Positions 38,484-48,760 of a stretch of DNA of 64,000 nucleotides are shown here, piece by piece; position 1 is the first letter of the stretch, and each line of letters begins with the position of its first letter. Below the pieces are notes generated by a model. That model saw only the letters and a program-made list of their open reading frames with translations, made no database searches and was not told where the DNA came from. This DNA is from Campylobacter rectus (GTDB lineage Bacteria > Campylobacterota > Campylobacteria > Campylobacterales > Campylobacteraceae), in NCBI RefSeq assembly GCF_004803795.1, contig NZ_CP012543.1:1364001-1428000 (forward strand), written 5' to 3'. The position numbers and the translations under genes were made by a program.

Positions 38484-39175
38484 TCTAGCGCGTCCTTGCT
38501 TTGCGTATTTGCGGTTGCGAAAATCTCAACCGCTTTTTTACTATAAACTCCGCCTTCAAAAACGAAAATCGGAGGCAAAATTTGAGCCAAGGATTTTGAG
38601 CTTTTTTTAGCCTCGATGAGCGCCAAATTTGCCGTGCCGTCCGTTTTTGGATACACAAAACAAAGCCTAGTAAGCGTAAATTTAAACTCGCTCAAACAAA
38701 GCAAAATTTCAGCTAGGCGCTTGGCATCGTAGCAAAAACTAAAAACTCCGCGCGGTTTTAAAAGCGAATTTGCCGTCCTAACAAGCGCGCTAAGGGGCAA
38801 ATTTTCGCTATATCTAGAGGTGCGCAGATGCTCGTTTTCGCTTTTTTTTACGCCGTCGTGGTAAAAGGGCGGGTTTGAGACGATGAGATCAAATCTTTTT
38901 TCACTCTTAAATTTAGCAAAATCAGCCGTTATAAACTCGGCTTCAAGTCCGTTTTGGCTAGCATTTGCGGCGGCTAAATTTACGTTAGCTTCTAAAATAT
39001 CAAGCAAACTAAGCGAAATTTTAGGAAAATCGCGCTTTAAAAGCAGTCCCAAAACCCCGCTGCCACAGCCCACGTCCAGCACTTCGCCGCGCGCTCCGCC
39101 CTCACGGATAAAATCATACAAAAACATCGTATCGCTGTTGTAGCGATAGCCGTTTTTGGGCTGGGTGATTATCAT
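38480..39175 (-). CDS. tRNA1(Val) (adenine-N6)-methyltransferase-like protein
   Basis: 231-residue class I SAM methyltransferase of the TrmN6/YfiC group: N-terminal QPKNGYRYNSDTMFLYDFI, SAM motif VLDVGCGSGVLGLLL, and catalytic NPPF (LIVSNPPFYHDG), which marks N6-adenine methylation. In E. coli the relative modifies A37 of tRNA1Val. Corresponds to Cj0495. Its start overlaps the coiled-coil gene stop by 4 bases. Confidence 0.88.
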   Translation of the reverse strand: MIITQPKNGYRYNSDTMFLYDFIREGGARGEVLDVGCGSGVLGLLLKRDFPKISLSLLDILEANVNLAAANASQNGLEAEFITADFAKFKSEKRFDLIVSNPPFYHDGVKKSENEHLRTSRYSENLPLSALVRTANSLLKPRGVFSFCYDAKRLAEILLCLSEFKFTLTRLCFVYPKTDGTANLALIEAKKSSKSLAQILPPIFVFEGGVYSKKAVEIFATANTQSKDALE

Positions 39176-41136
39176 CTATAAACCTTGATGATAAATCCTT
39201 GCTTGTCTTCAGACGTGACGATGTCGTTGCTATACGATATCCGCGAAAAGTCGCCGAATTCGTCTTTTATCATCTCGCCTGCGACCTTGGCGCGCTCTTT
39301 TCCGATACCGAAATTCGCGTATGAGTCGATCTTTTCTAGCTCGTCCTGCGGGATAGCTTTGGCCGCTTTTGAGGTGGCGATAAAGTTGCCGCGGCTCACG
39401 ATCGGCGTGATTTCAAAATAATAATTTGAATTATAACTTTGCAAAAAATCGCTTACTTTGTTTTTGCAAACCTGCGTCGGCCTGTCAGAGCCCGCGCTCA
39501 TATCCGCGCACTCGACCGAAGCTATGAAAACGACTTTTTTAGGCACTTCGGCTCTAAAATTTAGCTGGATTATCTTTTTTAGATTTTCATTTTCACTCAT
39601 TAGCTCTTCGTTTTTGGCCATAATATGGGCTATTTCGCCCTTTGCAAGATTTTTTTGCGTGCCGATTTTTGCTAATTCATTTGTATTTTCCGGGTCTTTT
39701 TGCGTCTGTTTTTTTAGAGCCGAGAGCTCCTCGTCCTTTTGCGCCAAAAGCTTATTTAAAGCGTCTATTTGTTCTTTATTTTCCTTGGCGGCTTTGATGT
39801 TGCCTTCAACCAAAGCCGTGATTTTATTGTTTAAAATTTTATAGTTTTGGATATTTTTCTTGCTAGCAGCGATCTCGTCTGCAAGCAGCTCTTTTTGGAT
39901 ATTTAGCGACTCGCTAAGCTCGGCGACCTTAGCCTCCGCGCTTTGTAAGGAGCTATCTTTTTGCGAGATTTGATCCTCCAACTCATAAATTTTACCCTTT
40001 AGTTCGGTTACGTTTCGCTCAGCCTCTTGGCGCTCGTTTTCAAGCAGATTTTTTAGCTTATCGGCTTCATTCTTATGCACGGCCAGCGTCTTTGCCGTTT
40101 GACTTTCAAAGCTCTCTTTTTGCTTATCCAGCTTTGCTTGCAGCTTCGAAACGGTCGCATTTAGTTCGGCATTTGCGGTCTTAAATTTATCTTTTGCTTG
40201 CAGTTTTTTATTTGCGTTTTTTAGACTATCCTCCAGCTCGCTTATCTTCTTTACACTTGCGTTTTGTTCCTTTTCCAGAGCTTCGATCCTGCTTTTGGTC
40301 GATTTTTGAGCATTTAACATCTGGGCGTTATATTCGCTCGCGATCCTTTTTATCTCGCTATCTTTTAGTCCAAGCTCATTTGCGAGCCTATCGTTTTCGC
40401 TCTTTAGTTTCGCGGCCTCCTCGGTCGCCGTTTTTAGCTCGCTTTCAAATTTCGCCTTGTCGGCCTGCGCCTTGTTTTTTAGCTCGACGTTTTGGGCCTC
40501 CAGACGCTTTAGAGTGTTTGTATTTTTGTTTTGATTTTTGGCGTTAGATTTATCAAATTCGCCCTGTTTTTTTTCAAGCTCGACTTTTAAACTCTCAAAT
40601 TCGGCGCGCAAAGAGGTTAAATTTTGCTCCAAATTTCTGTTTTTTTCATTTTCTTCCTGCGCTTTGGCCAGCTTTTTGTTTAGCTCGTCGATCGCGTTTT
40701 GCCTGTCGTTAGCGTTTGCAGCCTGCTTTCGTCTAGTTTCCAGTTCTGTTTTTAGCGCGTTTAAAAGACTTGAAATTTCGAGATTTTTACCGACTAGATC
40801 GACGTTATCGTCGTAGAGTAATTTGTTTTGAGCGCGCAGGACGCGGATTTGCTCTTTTAGCTCGGCTTCACCCCCGAAAATAGGCGCGTCCGTATCGTTT
40901 GCGTCCAAATTTTTAGCGTATTTTTCCTGCGGCAAAATTTGGTTTTGCGGGGTCAAATTCGTATTATCCGAAACCTTTGTTGGCTCGGATTTTGGTATCT
41001 CCTCGACGTTCATTATCTGCACGGCGAGTTCTCTAGGCTTTTCGGAAGGTTTTGCAAACTCGAAATACAGATAATATCCGCCCAGCGTCAGCAAACAACC
41101 GCAAATAAAAAATAAAACTAAATTTAATATTCTCAA
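39172..41136 (-). CDS. Membrane-anchored long coiled-coil protein
   Basis: 654 residues: one N-terminal transmembrane helix (about 5-26), a linker, a continuous coiled coil of roughly 400 residues (about 90-510, rich in Lys, Glu, Asn, Leu heptads) and a compact C-terminal domain of about 110 residues beginning KKVVFIASVECADMS and ending SEDKQGFIIKVYR. The C-terminal part contains two Cys and looks like an alpha/beta fold with a faint OmpA-like flavour (NFGIGKERAKVAGEMI). Annotators often label the Campylobacter homologue a Uso1-like vesicular transport factor, which only reflects the coiled coil. First of the downstream cluster; function unknown. Confidence 0.75.
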   Translation of the reverse strand: MRILNLVLFFICGCLLTLGGYYLYFEFAKPSEKPRELAVQIMNVEEIPKSEPTKVSDNTNLTPQNQILPQEKYAKNLDANDTDAPIFGGEAELKEQIRVLRAQNKLLYDDNVDLVGKNLEISSLLNALKTELETRRKQAANANDRQNAIDELNKKLAKAQEENEKNRNLEQNLTSLRAEFESLKVELEKKQGEFDKSNAKNQNKNTNTLKRLEAQNVELKNKAQADKAKFESELKTATEEAAKLKSENDRLANELGLKDSEIKRIASEYNAQMLNAQKSTKSRIEALEKEQNASVKKISELEDSLKNANKKLQAKDKFKTANAELNATVSKLQAKLDKQKESFESQTAKTLAVHKNEADKLKNLLENERQEAERNVTELKGKIYELEDQISQKDSSLQSAEAKVAELSESLNIQKELLADEIAASKKNIQNYKILNNKITALVEGNIKAAKENKEQIDALNKLLAQKDEELSALKKQTQKDPENTNELAKIGTQKNLAKGEIAHIMAKNEELMSENENLKKIIQLNFRAEVPKKVVFIASVECADMSAGSDRPTQVCKNKVSDFLQSYNSNYYFEITPIVSRGNFIATSKAAKAIPQDELEKIDSYANFGIGKERAKVAGEMIKDEFGDFSRISYSNDIVTSEDKQGFIIKVYR

Positions 41137-41138
41137 CT

Positions 41139-42089
41139 CTACTTTTCCTTGATATCTTGGACTACATTATGCGCGTGATTTAGCGCGAGCACGATCGAGC
41201 CGCCGTTTTTTAGCACGATGTCGCCGCCGATATATAGCCCCTCTACGCTACTTTCATAGTGCTCGTTTACGACAGGGTCTTTATCCGCGTCAAGCCTTAC
41301 TCCGCATTTTTGTAAAAAATCAACCGGAGTCGAGCCGCCGATAGCATAGACGATCCTGTCATAGACTCTGATTTTCCCGTTTGAAAAGTGCACCCTAACG
41401 CGCCCCGATTCATTTTCTATCTCGGTGATATCGTGATTTAGTCGCACTTTTAGCTTATTTGCCTTTTCCAGTTCCCACAGCGCCGTTACGTTTACGTCGT
41501 TTACGCGGCTAAATTTATCCTTACGATACGCTAGCGTCGTTTTGTTGTATTGGCATAGCTCGATGGCGTACTCCACGGCCGAGTTTCCGCCGCCCACTAC
41601 AAGCACTTTTTCGCCGCTGGAACAGGAGTTTAGATTAAAATTTACGACGTTATTTAGCGAAGGCGGGATTTTATAGTCCGGTTTGTTCGGGCGCCCCATT
41701 TTGCCGATGCTTATCATCACGTTTTTAGCCTTATAATCACCCTTTGAAGTGTGCACGAAGAACAAGCCGTCCTTTTTCTTGACGCTTTCGACCTCGGAGT
41801 TAAACGCCGCCTCGATCTTTTCCTCATCCAGCAGCTTATCGAAATAATCAAGCGTGCTCTCTTTCGTGCCGTCTTCAAAGGATACGATGCCGTGGATAGT
41901 GCTGTCTTGGCCTTTATACTCCTTATCTACGCGCTTATTGTCTTTGTAAAATTTTCTTATGGTTTGGCTGTGATTATCGCCTTTTTCAAGGAGCAAAACT
42001 TTCTTTAGCCCGTTTGCTCTGGCCTCTACGACGGTCGCGATACCGCAAGGGCCGCCGCCTATCACGATAATGTCGTAAATATCGCTCAT
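41139..42089 (-). CDS. YpdA-like FAD/NAD(P) oxidoreductase
   Basis: 316 residues with two dinucleotide folds: FAD site IIVIGGGPCGIATVVEA at the N-terminus and NAD(P) site VLVVGGGNSAVEYAIEL around 165, plus the final GLYIGGDIV motif. It resembles thioredoxin reductase but lacks the redox CxxC, placing it with YpdA/bacillithiol-disulfide-reductase-like or ferredoxin-NADP-reductase-like proteins; C. jejuni Cj0559 is similar. Natural substrate unknown. It lies 2 bases before the coiled-coil gene on the same strand. Confidence 0.85.
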   Translation of the reverse strand: MSDIYDIIVIGGGPCGIATVVEARANGLKKVLLLEKGDNHSQTIRKFYKDNKRVDKEYKGQDSTIHGIVSFEDGTKESTLDYFDKLLDEEKIEAAFNSEVESVKKKDGLFFVHTSKGDYKAKNVMISIGKMGRPNKPDYKIPPSLNNVVNFNLNSCSSGEKVLVVGGGNSAVEYAIELCQYNKTTLAYRKDKFSRVNDVNVTALWELEKANKLKVRLNHDITEIENESGRVRVHFSNGKIRVYDRIVYAIGGSTPVDFLQKCGVRLDADKDPVVNEHYESSVEGLYIGGDIVLKNGGSIVLALNHAHNVVQDIKEK

Positions 42090-42533
42090 TGATTCTCTCC
42101 GATTTGATAATTTTTCATTAATGTAGCGAAAATTGTATTAAATTTTAAGAAATTCGCGAAATTTGGGGTAAATTTAATTTAAAAGCGGCAAAGGCTAAAC
42201 GAAAAGCCGTCAAATTTTAGGGATAAAAACAGATAAAAGTAAATTTAAAGCGGATCAAATTTAGTAAATTTAAGCGCCGAATTTAAGCCGTGCGAAATTT
42301 GACGGATTTAATGCGCCTAATTTAAAAATTCGGCCGGCATAAAAAGGTATAAATTTAATAAAATTCGGCTCGTTAAATTTTGCCAAAAAACAAAATCGGC
42401 CGTCAAATTTGACAAAATCAACGTTATAAATTTTCTCGCCCTATCACGCGGCAAATTTTAAAATTTCCGCCCGATTTACCGAATTTATCAAATTTAAAGA
42501 CGCAAAATTCATCAAATTTAACGCCCGCTAGAG
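42090..42533. other. Gap of about 440 bp, nothing recognised
   Basis: Highly AAATTT-rich, with stops in all frames. No RNA gene or terminator hairpin evident. Confidence 0.5.
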
Positions 42534-43871
42534 CTAAATTTTCTTTATAAGCTCCGCGATTAAAAACGCTAGCTCCAAAGCCTGATCGGCATTTAGACGC
42601 GGATCGCACTGCGTCTCGTATCTTTGCGCGAGATCTTCCTGGCTTAGCTTAAACGACCCGCCCGTGCACTCGGTCACGTCCTGCCCCGTCATCTCCAGGT
42701 GCACGCCGCCCGCATACGTGCCTTCGGCTCTATGGATATCGAAAAAGCTCTGCACTTCGGCTAGGATTTTGTCAAATTCGCGCGTCTTGTATCCGTTTGC
42801 GGCTTTTATCGTGTTGCCGTGCATCGGATCGATGCTATAGACGATATTTAGGCCTTCGCGCTTTATCTCGCGTAGGATTTTGGGTAGCCGCTCGCCGATT
42901 TTATCCGCGCCCATTCTGATGATCACGTTTAGTCTGCCCGCTTCGTTTTGCGGATTTAGCGCATTTGCAAGCGCGATGACGTCTTGTGCGGTGGCATTTG
43001 GTCCGATCTTGACGCCTAAGGGGTTGTGCACGCCGCTTAGAAAATGCACGTGAGCGTCGTTTATGCCGCGCGTGCGCTCGCCGATCCAGAGCATATGCGC
43101 CGAGCAGTCGTACCAGTCGCCGGTGAGGCTATCCTCTCTAGTGAGAGCTTCTTCATACGGTAGTAAAAGCGCCTCGTGCGAGGTGTAGACTTTGGTTTCG
43201 GAGACTGCGGGCGTGTTTGAGGCGTTCATACCGCAAGCCTCCATAAAGGCTAGAGTTTGGCTTAGCCGCCTGGCTAGCTCGCCGTATTTGGCGTCAAGAT
43301 CCGGCTTTTTGATAAAGCCCAGGTTCCAGCGATTTACCTCGTGAAGATCGGCTAGACCGCCGCGAGAAAAGGCGCGAAGCAGGTTCATCGTGGATGCGCT
43401 CTGATAATACGCCTCGATCATACGGTTTGGATCGGGCACGCGAGCCTTGGCGTTAAATTCAAAGCCGTTTATGATGTCGCCGCGGTAGCTGGGTAGCTTT
43501 ACGCCGCCTTGCTCCTCGTAGTCCGAGCTTCGCGGTTTTGCAAACTGACCCGCCACGCGCCCTACTTTTACGACGGGGCAGCGTCCGGCGAAGGTTAAAA
43601 CGATCGCCATTTGCAGCATCACCTTAAACATATCGCGGATATTTACGGCGTTAAAATTCGAAAAACTCTCCGCGCAGTCGCCCCCCTGCAGCAAAAACGC
43701 CTCGCCCTCGCAAACTTTGGCCAAATCTTGCTTTAAATTTCTAGCCTCGCCGGCGAAAACTAGCGGCGGTAGCGTCTTTAGCTTCTCCTCGGCCTTTTTT
43801 AGTTCGGTCTCATCGGGGTAGCTTGGCTGCTGCAGGATATTAAATTTTCTCCACGAATCTCTACTCCACAT
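42534..43871 (-). CDS. Class II DAHP synthase
   Basis: Condenses phosphoenolpyruvate and erythrose-4-phosphate, first step of the shikimate pathway. 445 residues of the plant-like class II type: [70 protein letters not shown]-like SIDPMHGNT and TECTGGS. Start: ATG at 43871 with AAAAGG 7 bases upstream; the frame is open further upstream to 44003 but those residues are not conserved. C. jejuni uses the same class (Cj0716, aroF). Confidence 0.93.
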   Translation of the reverse strand: MWSRDSWRKFNILQQPSYPDETELKKAEEKLKTLPPLVFAGEARNLKQDLAKVCEGEAFLLQGGDCAESFSNFNAVNIRDMFKVMLQMAIVLTFAGRCPVVKVGRVAGQFAKPRSSDYEEQGGVKLPSYRGDIINGFEFNAKARVPDPNRMIEAYYQSASTMNLLRAFSRGGLADLHEVNRWNLGFIKKPDLDAKYGELARRLSQTLAFMEACGMNASNTPAVSETKVYTSHEALLLPYEEALTREDSLTGDWYDCSAHMLWIGERTRGINDAHVHFLSGVHNPLGVKIGPNATAQDVIALANALNPQNEAGRLNVIIRMGADKIGERLPKILREIKREGLNIVYSIDPMHGNTIKAANGYKTREFDKILAEVQSFFDIHRAEGTYAGGVHLEMTGQDVTECTGGSFKLSQEDLAQRYETQCDPRLNADQALELAFLIAELIKKI

Positions 43872-44034
43872 CTTTAAACCTTTTTTAAAAATAACGTCGA
43901 TTTTAGCCAAAAGAACTTTTATTACAGATAAAATTTCAAAATTTGGCCCCAAATTTACCCTTGTCGCGCCCTTTTTCGCCGCATAAGCTTTTATTAACGA
44001 CAAAAAAATATAATTACGCCAAAAAAGTAAAAAA

Positions 44035-44925
44035 ATGCAAGATAAAAATCAAGCCAAAATCGGTTTCATCTGCGCCTTAGCGGCCTTTATCACTTGGGGC
44101 GTTTTTCCTATTTACTTTAAGCAGCTTAACGCGCTTTCGGCCAACGAGATCGTCGCGCACCGCATCGTTTGGTCGGTGCTTCTTTTGTTTTTGCTACTCA
44201 AATTTAGCCGCAAACTAGGCGCCGCAAAGAAAATTTTAGGCGATAAAAAAACCGCGTTTTGGCTATTTGTCACCGGGCTTCTCATCGGCGCAAACTGGTG
44301 GATCTACATCTACGCCGTAAATATCGGCAAAATCGTGGAGGCAAGCCTAGGATATTTCATAAATCCTCTTGTCAATATGCTCCTTGGCGTGATTATCCTA
44401 AAAGAAAAATTGACGCGTGCGGGCAAATTTGCACTCGGCGTCGTTTTTGTCGCTATCGGAGTGCAAATTTACGACGCAGGCGGCCTGCCCGTGATCTCTA
44501 TCATTCTACCCATCACGTTTGGATTTTATTCGCTTATCAGAAAGCGCCTTGGCGTGCCCTCTTTTGAGGGGCTTTTTGCCGAGACTGCGCTCATCGCTCC
44601 TATTGCGCTAGCGGCGCTATTTTTCGTCGCGGCTAGCGGGCAAAATCACTTTAGCTTTTCGTGGTTTGGGCTTTTTATCGCGCTTTGCGGCCCTGCGACC
44701 GTCGTGCCGCTTTTGCTTTTTAACTCGGCTACCACGAGGCTAAATTTGAGCACGATCGGCTACTTGCAGTATATCTCGCCCTCGATGCAGCTCTTGCTTG
44801 CCGTTTTTTACTACGGCGAGCCGGTTAGCGCGCTCAAGGCGCTGTCGTTTTTACTCATCTGGAGCGCGCTGGCGGTGGTTAGCTTTAGCGCGATTTATAG
44901 TAAAAAAAGCAAAATTTCAGTATAA
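44035..44925 (+). CDS. rarD: RarD-type EamA transporter
   Basis: 296 residues, ten transmembrane helices, two EamA repeats. RarD signatures: [47 protein letters not shown] and [19 protein letters not shown]. RarD proteins were named from chloramphenicol-sensitivity phenotypes; substrate unknown. It is divergent from the DAHP synthase gene and is followed 30 bases later by a small membrane protein gene. Confidence 0.9.
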   Translation: MQDKNQAKIGFICALAAFITWGVFPIYFKQLNALSANEIVAHRIVWSVLLLFLLLKFSRKLGAAKKILGDKKTAFWLFVTGLLIGANWWIYIYAVNIGKIVEASLGYFINPLVNMLLGVIILKEKLTRAGKFALGVVFVAIGVQIYDAGGLPVISIILPITFGFYSLIRKRLGVPSFEGLFAETALIAPIALAALFFVAASGQNHFSFSWFGLFIALCGPATVVPLLLFNSATTRLNLSTIGYLQYISPSMQLLLAVFYYGEPVSALKALSFLLIWSALAVVSFSAIYSKKSKISV

Positions 44926-44955
44926 CCGCAAATTTAAATCAAAAAAGGAAAAACG

Positions 44956-45414
44956 ATGTCATCTATCGCATTTTACGCCGTCATCTGCGTCATAGCCGCG
45001 CTCGTGCTCTACGCGCAGATACAAAAAATAACGAAAAAGATCGACGAGAACGGCACTCTAGCAAACAGCTCCCCCGAGGCCGCGCGTCAAATTTCGGTGC
45101 AAAAGTACAAAGACTTTTGCGAGATCATTAACGGCGAGCTAAGAGAGCTAAAGATGAAAGCGCTCTACGACGACGCCCTAAAAAACGAGGATCTAAAAGA
45201 AAAATTTTTAGAAAGCCTAAGCGAGATGAGCAAGAAACTGACGTTTATCGAGACGATGAACACCGCTAGAAACCCCGACAAATGGGAAAGCGAGCTCTTT
45301 GAGGTGCTTAGCCGCCTAGACGATCTCGTCACGGAAAACTTTAAAGACGGCGAGCGCGCGGGCGACGAGATTAGAGAGCGTCTGGGCGCGGAGTTTAGCA
45401 AGCTGCAAAATTAA
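44956..45414 (+). CDS. Hypothetical small membrane-anchored protein
   Basis: 152 residues: one N-terminal transmembrane helix (SIAFYAVICVIAALVLYAQI) and a charged, entirely helical cytoplasmic part with possible coiled coil (LRELKMKALYDDALKNEDL, LSEMSKKLTFIETMN). Shine-Dalgarno AAAGGA precedes the ATG. It lies between rarD and pyrB on the same strand. I do not recognise a family; homologues next to pyrB would be worth checking. Confidence 0.75.
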   Translation: MSSIAFYAVICVIAALVLYAQIQKITKKIDENGTLANSSPEAARQISVQKYKDFCEIINGELRELKMKALYDDALKNEDLKEKFLESLSEMSKKLTFIETMNTARNPDKWESELFEVLSRLDDLVTENFKDGERAGDEIRERLGAEFSKLQN

Positions 45415-45480
45415 ACCTTAAGTAAAAACGGGGTAATATCGCTTTTTTGATTTAACTCTATCTTTCTAAGGAAAAAACGG

Positions 45481-46413
45481 ATGAGCTATACCAAAAAAGA
45501 CCTCGTAACCGCTGCAAATTTAACCAAAGACGAAATTTACCATTTCCTAAATTTAGCCAAGAAGTTTAAAGCGCTAAACAACTCCGAGACCAAAAAAGCC
45601 AAATCGCTCTACGGCAAAACGACCGTAAACGCCTTTTTTGAAAACTCGACTAGGACGCGAACGAGCTTTGAGATCGCGGCTAAGCGCCTCGGAGCCGACG
45701 CTATAAATTTCACCGCCTCAAGCTCCAGCACTAAAAAGGGCGAAACGCTCATCGACACCGTCCGCAACATCGTCGCGATGAAAACGGACATCGTAGTCGT
45801 GCGCCATTACAGCTCGGGCGCGGCTAAATTTATAGCCGAGAACACGGACGCTCACGTCGTAAACGCCGGCGACGGCCTAAACGAACACCCTAGCCAAGCG
45901 CTGCTTGATCTTTTTACCATACTGGAAAATCGCGGCAGCCTAGAAAATCTCACGGTCGCTATCATCGGCGATATCTTTCACAGCCGCGTAGCTCGCTCTG
46001 ATATCTACGTCCTAAAAACGCTCGGAGCCAAGGTTAAGCTCTTTGGCCCGCCGATGTTTTTAACGGGCATGGAGGCTTTTAGCTGTCAAATTTGCTCCGA
46101 TATGCGCGAGGCCGTCGAAGGTTCGGACGTCATCATCATGCTGCGTATCCAGCTCGAGCGCCAGGACGACGAGATCGCATTTCCGTCCGTGCGCGAATAC
46201 TCCAAATTTTTCGGCCTAACCGCTAGTAAAATGCAATACGCCAAAGAGGGCGTTATGATCCTGCACCCAGGCCCGATAAACCGCGGCGTCGAGATAAACT
46301 CCGACGTAGCCGACGATCCGCGTTACTCGCACGTGCTAAATCAGGTCGAAAACGGCGTCGCCGTCAGGATGGCGATCCTAGATACTCTCATCAAAAACAA
46401 AGGCGCAAAATGA
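45481..46413 (+). CDS. pyrB: Aspartate carbamoyltransferase catalytic chain
   Basis: Joins carbamoyl phosphate and aspartate in pyrimidine synthesis. 310 residues with the carbamoyl-phosphate loop FENSTRTRTSFEIA, the KKGETLIDT loop, HPSQALLDL and IIMLRIQLERQ, MILHPGPINRGVEI. Full length. Shine-Dalgarno AAGGAAA. Its stop overlaps the pyrC start (ATGA), so the two steps are coupled in one operon. No pyrI regulatory chain is nearby. Confidence 0.95.
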   Translation: MSYTKKDLVTAANLTKDEIYHFLNLAKKFKALNNSETKKAKSLYGKTTVNAFFENSTRTRTSFEIAAKRLGADAINFTASSSSTKKGETLIDTVRNIVAMKTDIVVVRHYSSGAAKFIAENTDAHVVNAGDGLNEHPSQALLDLFTILENRGSLENLTVAIIGDIFHSRVARSDIYVLKTLGAKVKLFGPPMFLTGMEAFSCQICSDMREAVEGSDVIIMLRIQLERQDDEIAFPSVREYSKFFGLTASKMQYAKEGVMILHPGPINRGVEINSDVADDPRYSHVLNQVENGVAVRMAILDTLIKNKGAK

Positions 46414-47690
46414 AAACTCTCATAAAAAACGGCACGATAGTAAACCACGACGGTTCGCAAAAAGCAAACGTCCTTATAGACGGCGACAAGATAGCTCTAA
46501 TCACCACTGACGAACCTGCGGCTGATAAAATAATAGACGCTAGCGGCAAGCTAGTGATGCCGGGCCTCATTGATATGCACGTGCATTTTCGCGATCCCGG
46601 CCTTGAGTACAAAGACGACATAAACACGGGCTCTGAAACCGCGGTCGCGGGCGGCGTAACCACCTGCTGCCCGATGGCAAATACAAATCCCGTAAACGAC
46701 AACGCCGTCGTCACGCGCGATATGGTAGCTAAGGCAAAAGCTCGCGGCCTCATCGACCTGCTTCCTATCGGCGCGATAACTAGCAAGATGGACGGCAAAA
46801 AGTGCGTAGAGATGGGCGATATGACCGAGGCGGGCGCAGTGGCGTTTAGCGACGACGGCCTGCCCGTAGCTAGCAGCGACGTGATGAGATATGCGCTTGA
46901 ATACTCAAAGCACTTCGGCAGCTTCGTCATCAACCACTCCCAGGACTGCTCGCTGTGCCGCGGCGGTCACATGAACGAGGGGCGCGTCTCGGCGATACTA
47001 GGCATCAAAGGCATGCCGCGCGAGCAAGAAGAAATCATGGTCTCGCGCGATCTACTGCTAGCCAAGCTCACGGGCGGCCACATCCACATCGCGCACGTTA
47101 GCTCCGAGTGGTCGCTAAAACTCATCGCTCAGGCGCGCGCAGCCGGCATAAACGTGACCTGCGAGGCGACGCCGCACCACTTTACCTACACCGAGGATGA
47201 GCTACTAGGCTACGATACGAACTTTAAAATGTCGCCGCCGCTTCGCACCAGATCAGACGTGGACGCGATCAGAGAAGCCCTAAAAAGCGGCCTTATCGAC
47301 GTCATCGTCACTGACCACGCCCCGCACCATAATGACGAGAAATTTTTAGAATTCGACAAGGCGCCTTTCGGTATCCTTGGCCTACAAACCCTTGTGCCGC
47401 TCACGCTAAATTTAGTCCGCGAGGGTGTGATAAGCTACGAGAAAATGGCGGCTCTGACGTCTTATAACGCGGCTAAAATTTTAAAACTAAAAGACAAAGG
47501 CGTGATCGCGGAGGGCTACCTCGCCGACATCGCGATAATCGATCCGAATTTCGAGTATCTCTACGACAAAAACCTAAATAAATCAAAATCCCAAAACTCC
47601 CCGCTGCTAGGCAAAATGCTAAAAGGTGCAGCAGTAATCACGATAAAAAGCGGAAAAACGGTGTTTGAGTTTCCAAACGTCGTGGCGTGA
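46410..47690 (+). CDS. pyrC: Dihydroorotase, class I
   Basis: Zinc amidohydrolase closing carbamoyl aspartate to dihydroorotate, next step after PyrB. 426 residues with metal-binding HVHFRDPG, the family stretch GVTTCCPMANTNP, HIAHVSS, EATPHHFTY and catalytic VTDHAPHH. The class I type (like Bacillus and Aquifex) differs from E. coli PyrC. Coupled to pyrB by a 4-base overlap; class I enzymes often associate with PyrB. Confidence 0.95.
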   Translation: MKTLIKNGTIVNHDGSQKANVLIDGDKIALITTDEPAADKIIDASGKLVMPGLIDMHVHFRDPGLEYKDDINTGSETAVAGGVTTCCPMANTNPVNDNAVVTRDMVAKAKARGLIDLLPIGAITSKMDGKKCVEMGDMTEAGAVAFSDDGLPVASSDVMRYALEYSKHFGSFVINHSQDCSLCRGGHMNEGRVSAILGIKGMPREQEEIMVSRDLLLAKLTGGHIHIAHVSSEWSLKLIAQARAAGINVTCEATPHHFTYTEDELLGYDTNFKMSPPLRTRSDVDAIREALKSGLIDVIVTDHAPHHNDEKFLEFDKAPFGILGLQTLVPLTLNLVREGVISYEKMAALTSYNAAKILKLKDKGVIAEGYLADIAIIDPNFEYLYDKNLNKSKSQNSPLLGKMLKGAAVITIKSGKTVFEFPNVVA

Positions 47691-47709
47691 TTAAGGAAAT
47701 TGATTAAAA

Positions 47710-48372
47710 ATGAAAGTATACGCACAGTATTTTGAATTCAACAGACTTAAGTATAGATTAAATACTATTCTACAGTTTGGAGATAGTTTTGCACATATTG
47801 GAAATATTATTTTAGCAAACCCGGGGAGCTCTAAGCCGGTTGGAAACATTGATGAAATTTCAAAAGACTCAATAAAAACCTTTTTTAATTCGTTTAAAGG
47901 GCGAAAATTTAATGATTTAAATTGGTATAAATTTAGCGTAGACACGACTATGCAGGTAATTGAAAAAATTTTTAATGGCAGTTATATTACCGATAACCCG
48001 CTACAATTAAACGGCGTCGTTCAACTCTTCAATGTTTTTAATATAGCCAATCCGAACTTAGGCGAAACTCTTGCTAGTATGCCCAAAGACGACAATCCAT
48101 ATATTATTACTCTCGATATTGCAGATTTTATAGCGGATAAACCGACTTATATAGGATTTTCTCATGATGTTTTGTATCATCAAGATGACCATATAAGAAA
48201 ATTTCCTCAAAATATTTTTGAGTCAATGCCGCCAAAAATAAAAAAATTTTATGAAAACGATATAGAAAAAACTTTTTATCATCCGATGTATATATCTCGT
48301 GCATATCGCAAAGAAAATATACAAAATGATCTGAAACGTTTTTTTAAAATAATCAATGACTTCAAACAATAA
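47710..48372 (+). CDS. AT-rich gene, DUF1643-like protein (tentative)
   Basis: 220 residues, soluble. The beginning of the core (NIILANPGSSKPVG) and the later VVQLFNVFNIANPNLGETLA resemble the two conserved blocks of DUF1643 proteins (a Pro-Ser motif after a short strand, then a strand ending in a Phe/Asn-rich turn), which have no known function and often ride on mobile DNA. The gene is clearly more AT-rich than pyrBC, and lies just 19 bases after pyrC with a weak Shine-Dalgarno (AAGGAAAT far upstream). Acquisition by transfer is likely. Family assignment is uncertain. Confidence 0.6.
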   Translation: MKVYAQYFEFNRLKYRLNTILQFGDSFAHIGNIILANPGSSKPVGNIDEISKDSIKTFFNSFKGRKFNDLNWYKFSVDTTMQVIEKIFNGSYITDNPLQLNGVVQLFNVFNIANPNLGETLASMPKDDNPYIITLDIADFIADKPTYIGFSHDVLYHQDDHIRKFPQNIFESMPPKIKKFYENDIEKTFYHPMYISRAYRKENIQNDLKRFFKIINDFKQ

Positions 48373-48760
48373 CGCAAGATTAAAACGAAATGGACCATCT
48401 TTGCTCATTTTGTTTTTAAGGTTAGTTGCAAAATTTATAGATAACAAGATAGTAAATAAACCGAAAGATTTTTTAAATTAAATTTACAAGCGTCTAAATT
48501 TGGACGTAAACCGCTCAAATTTAGCACAAATTTTGACTTAATCGGAGTAAATTTGAGAGAAAACGGGACGTGCAGACTATAAAAGACGAAATCTCGTAGC
48601 TGCTGCGCTAATCGACGAGCTAAATTTGAACCTTGACGTTTATAAATGATTTTGCTTTTCGGCGATAATTTTTGCTGGCTTGAATTTTAAAGCGTGCGTT
48701 AAATTTAACCATAAATTTATAACGGGTGAATTTATAAATCGTCGCCGAAATTTACTGAAT
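48373..48760. other. Gap of about 390 bp, nothing recognised
   Basis: AT-rich DNA between the DUF1643-like gene and a pseudogene on the other strand. I see no RNA gene or intact frame. Confidence 0.45.

Noticed and set aside
46391-46933. 180-codon minus-strand frame over pyrC
   Set aside because: Antisense to the zinc-binding region of pyrC.
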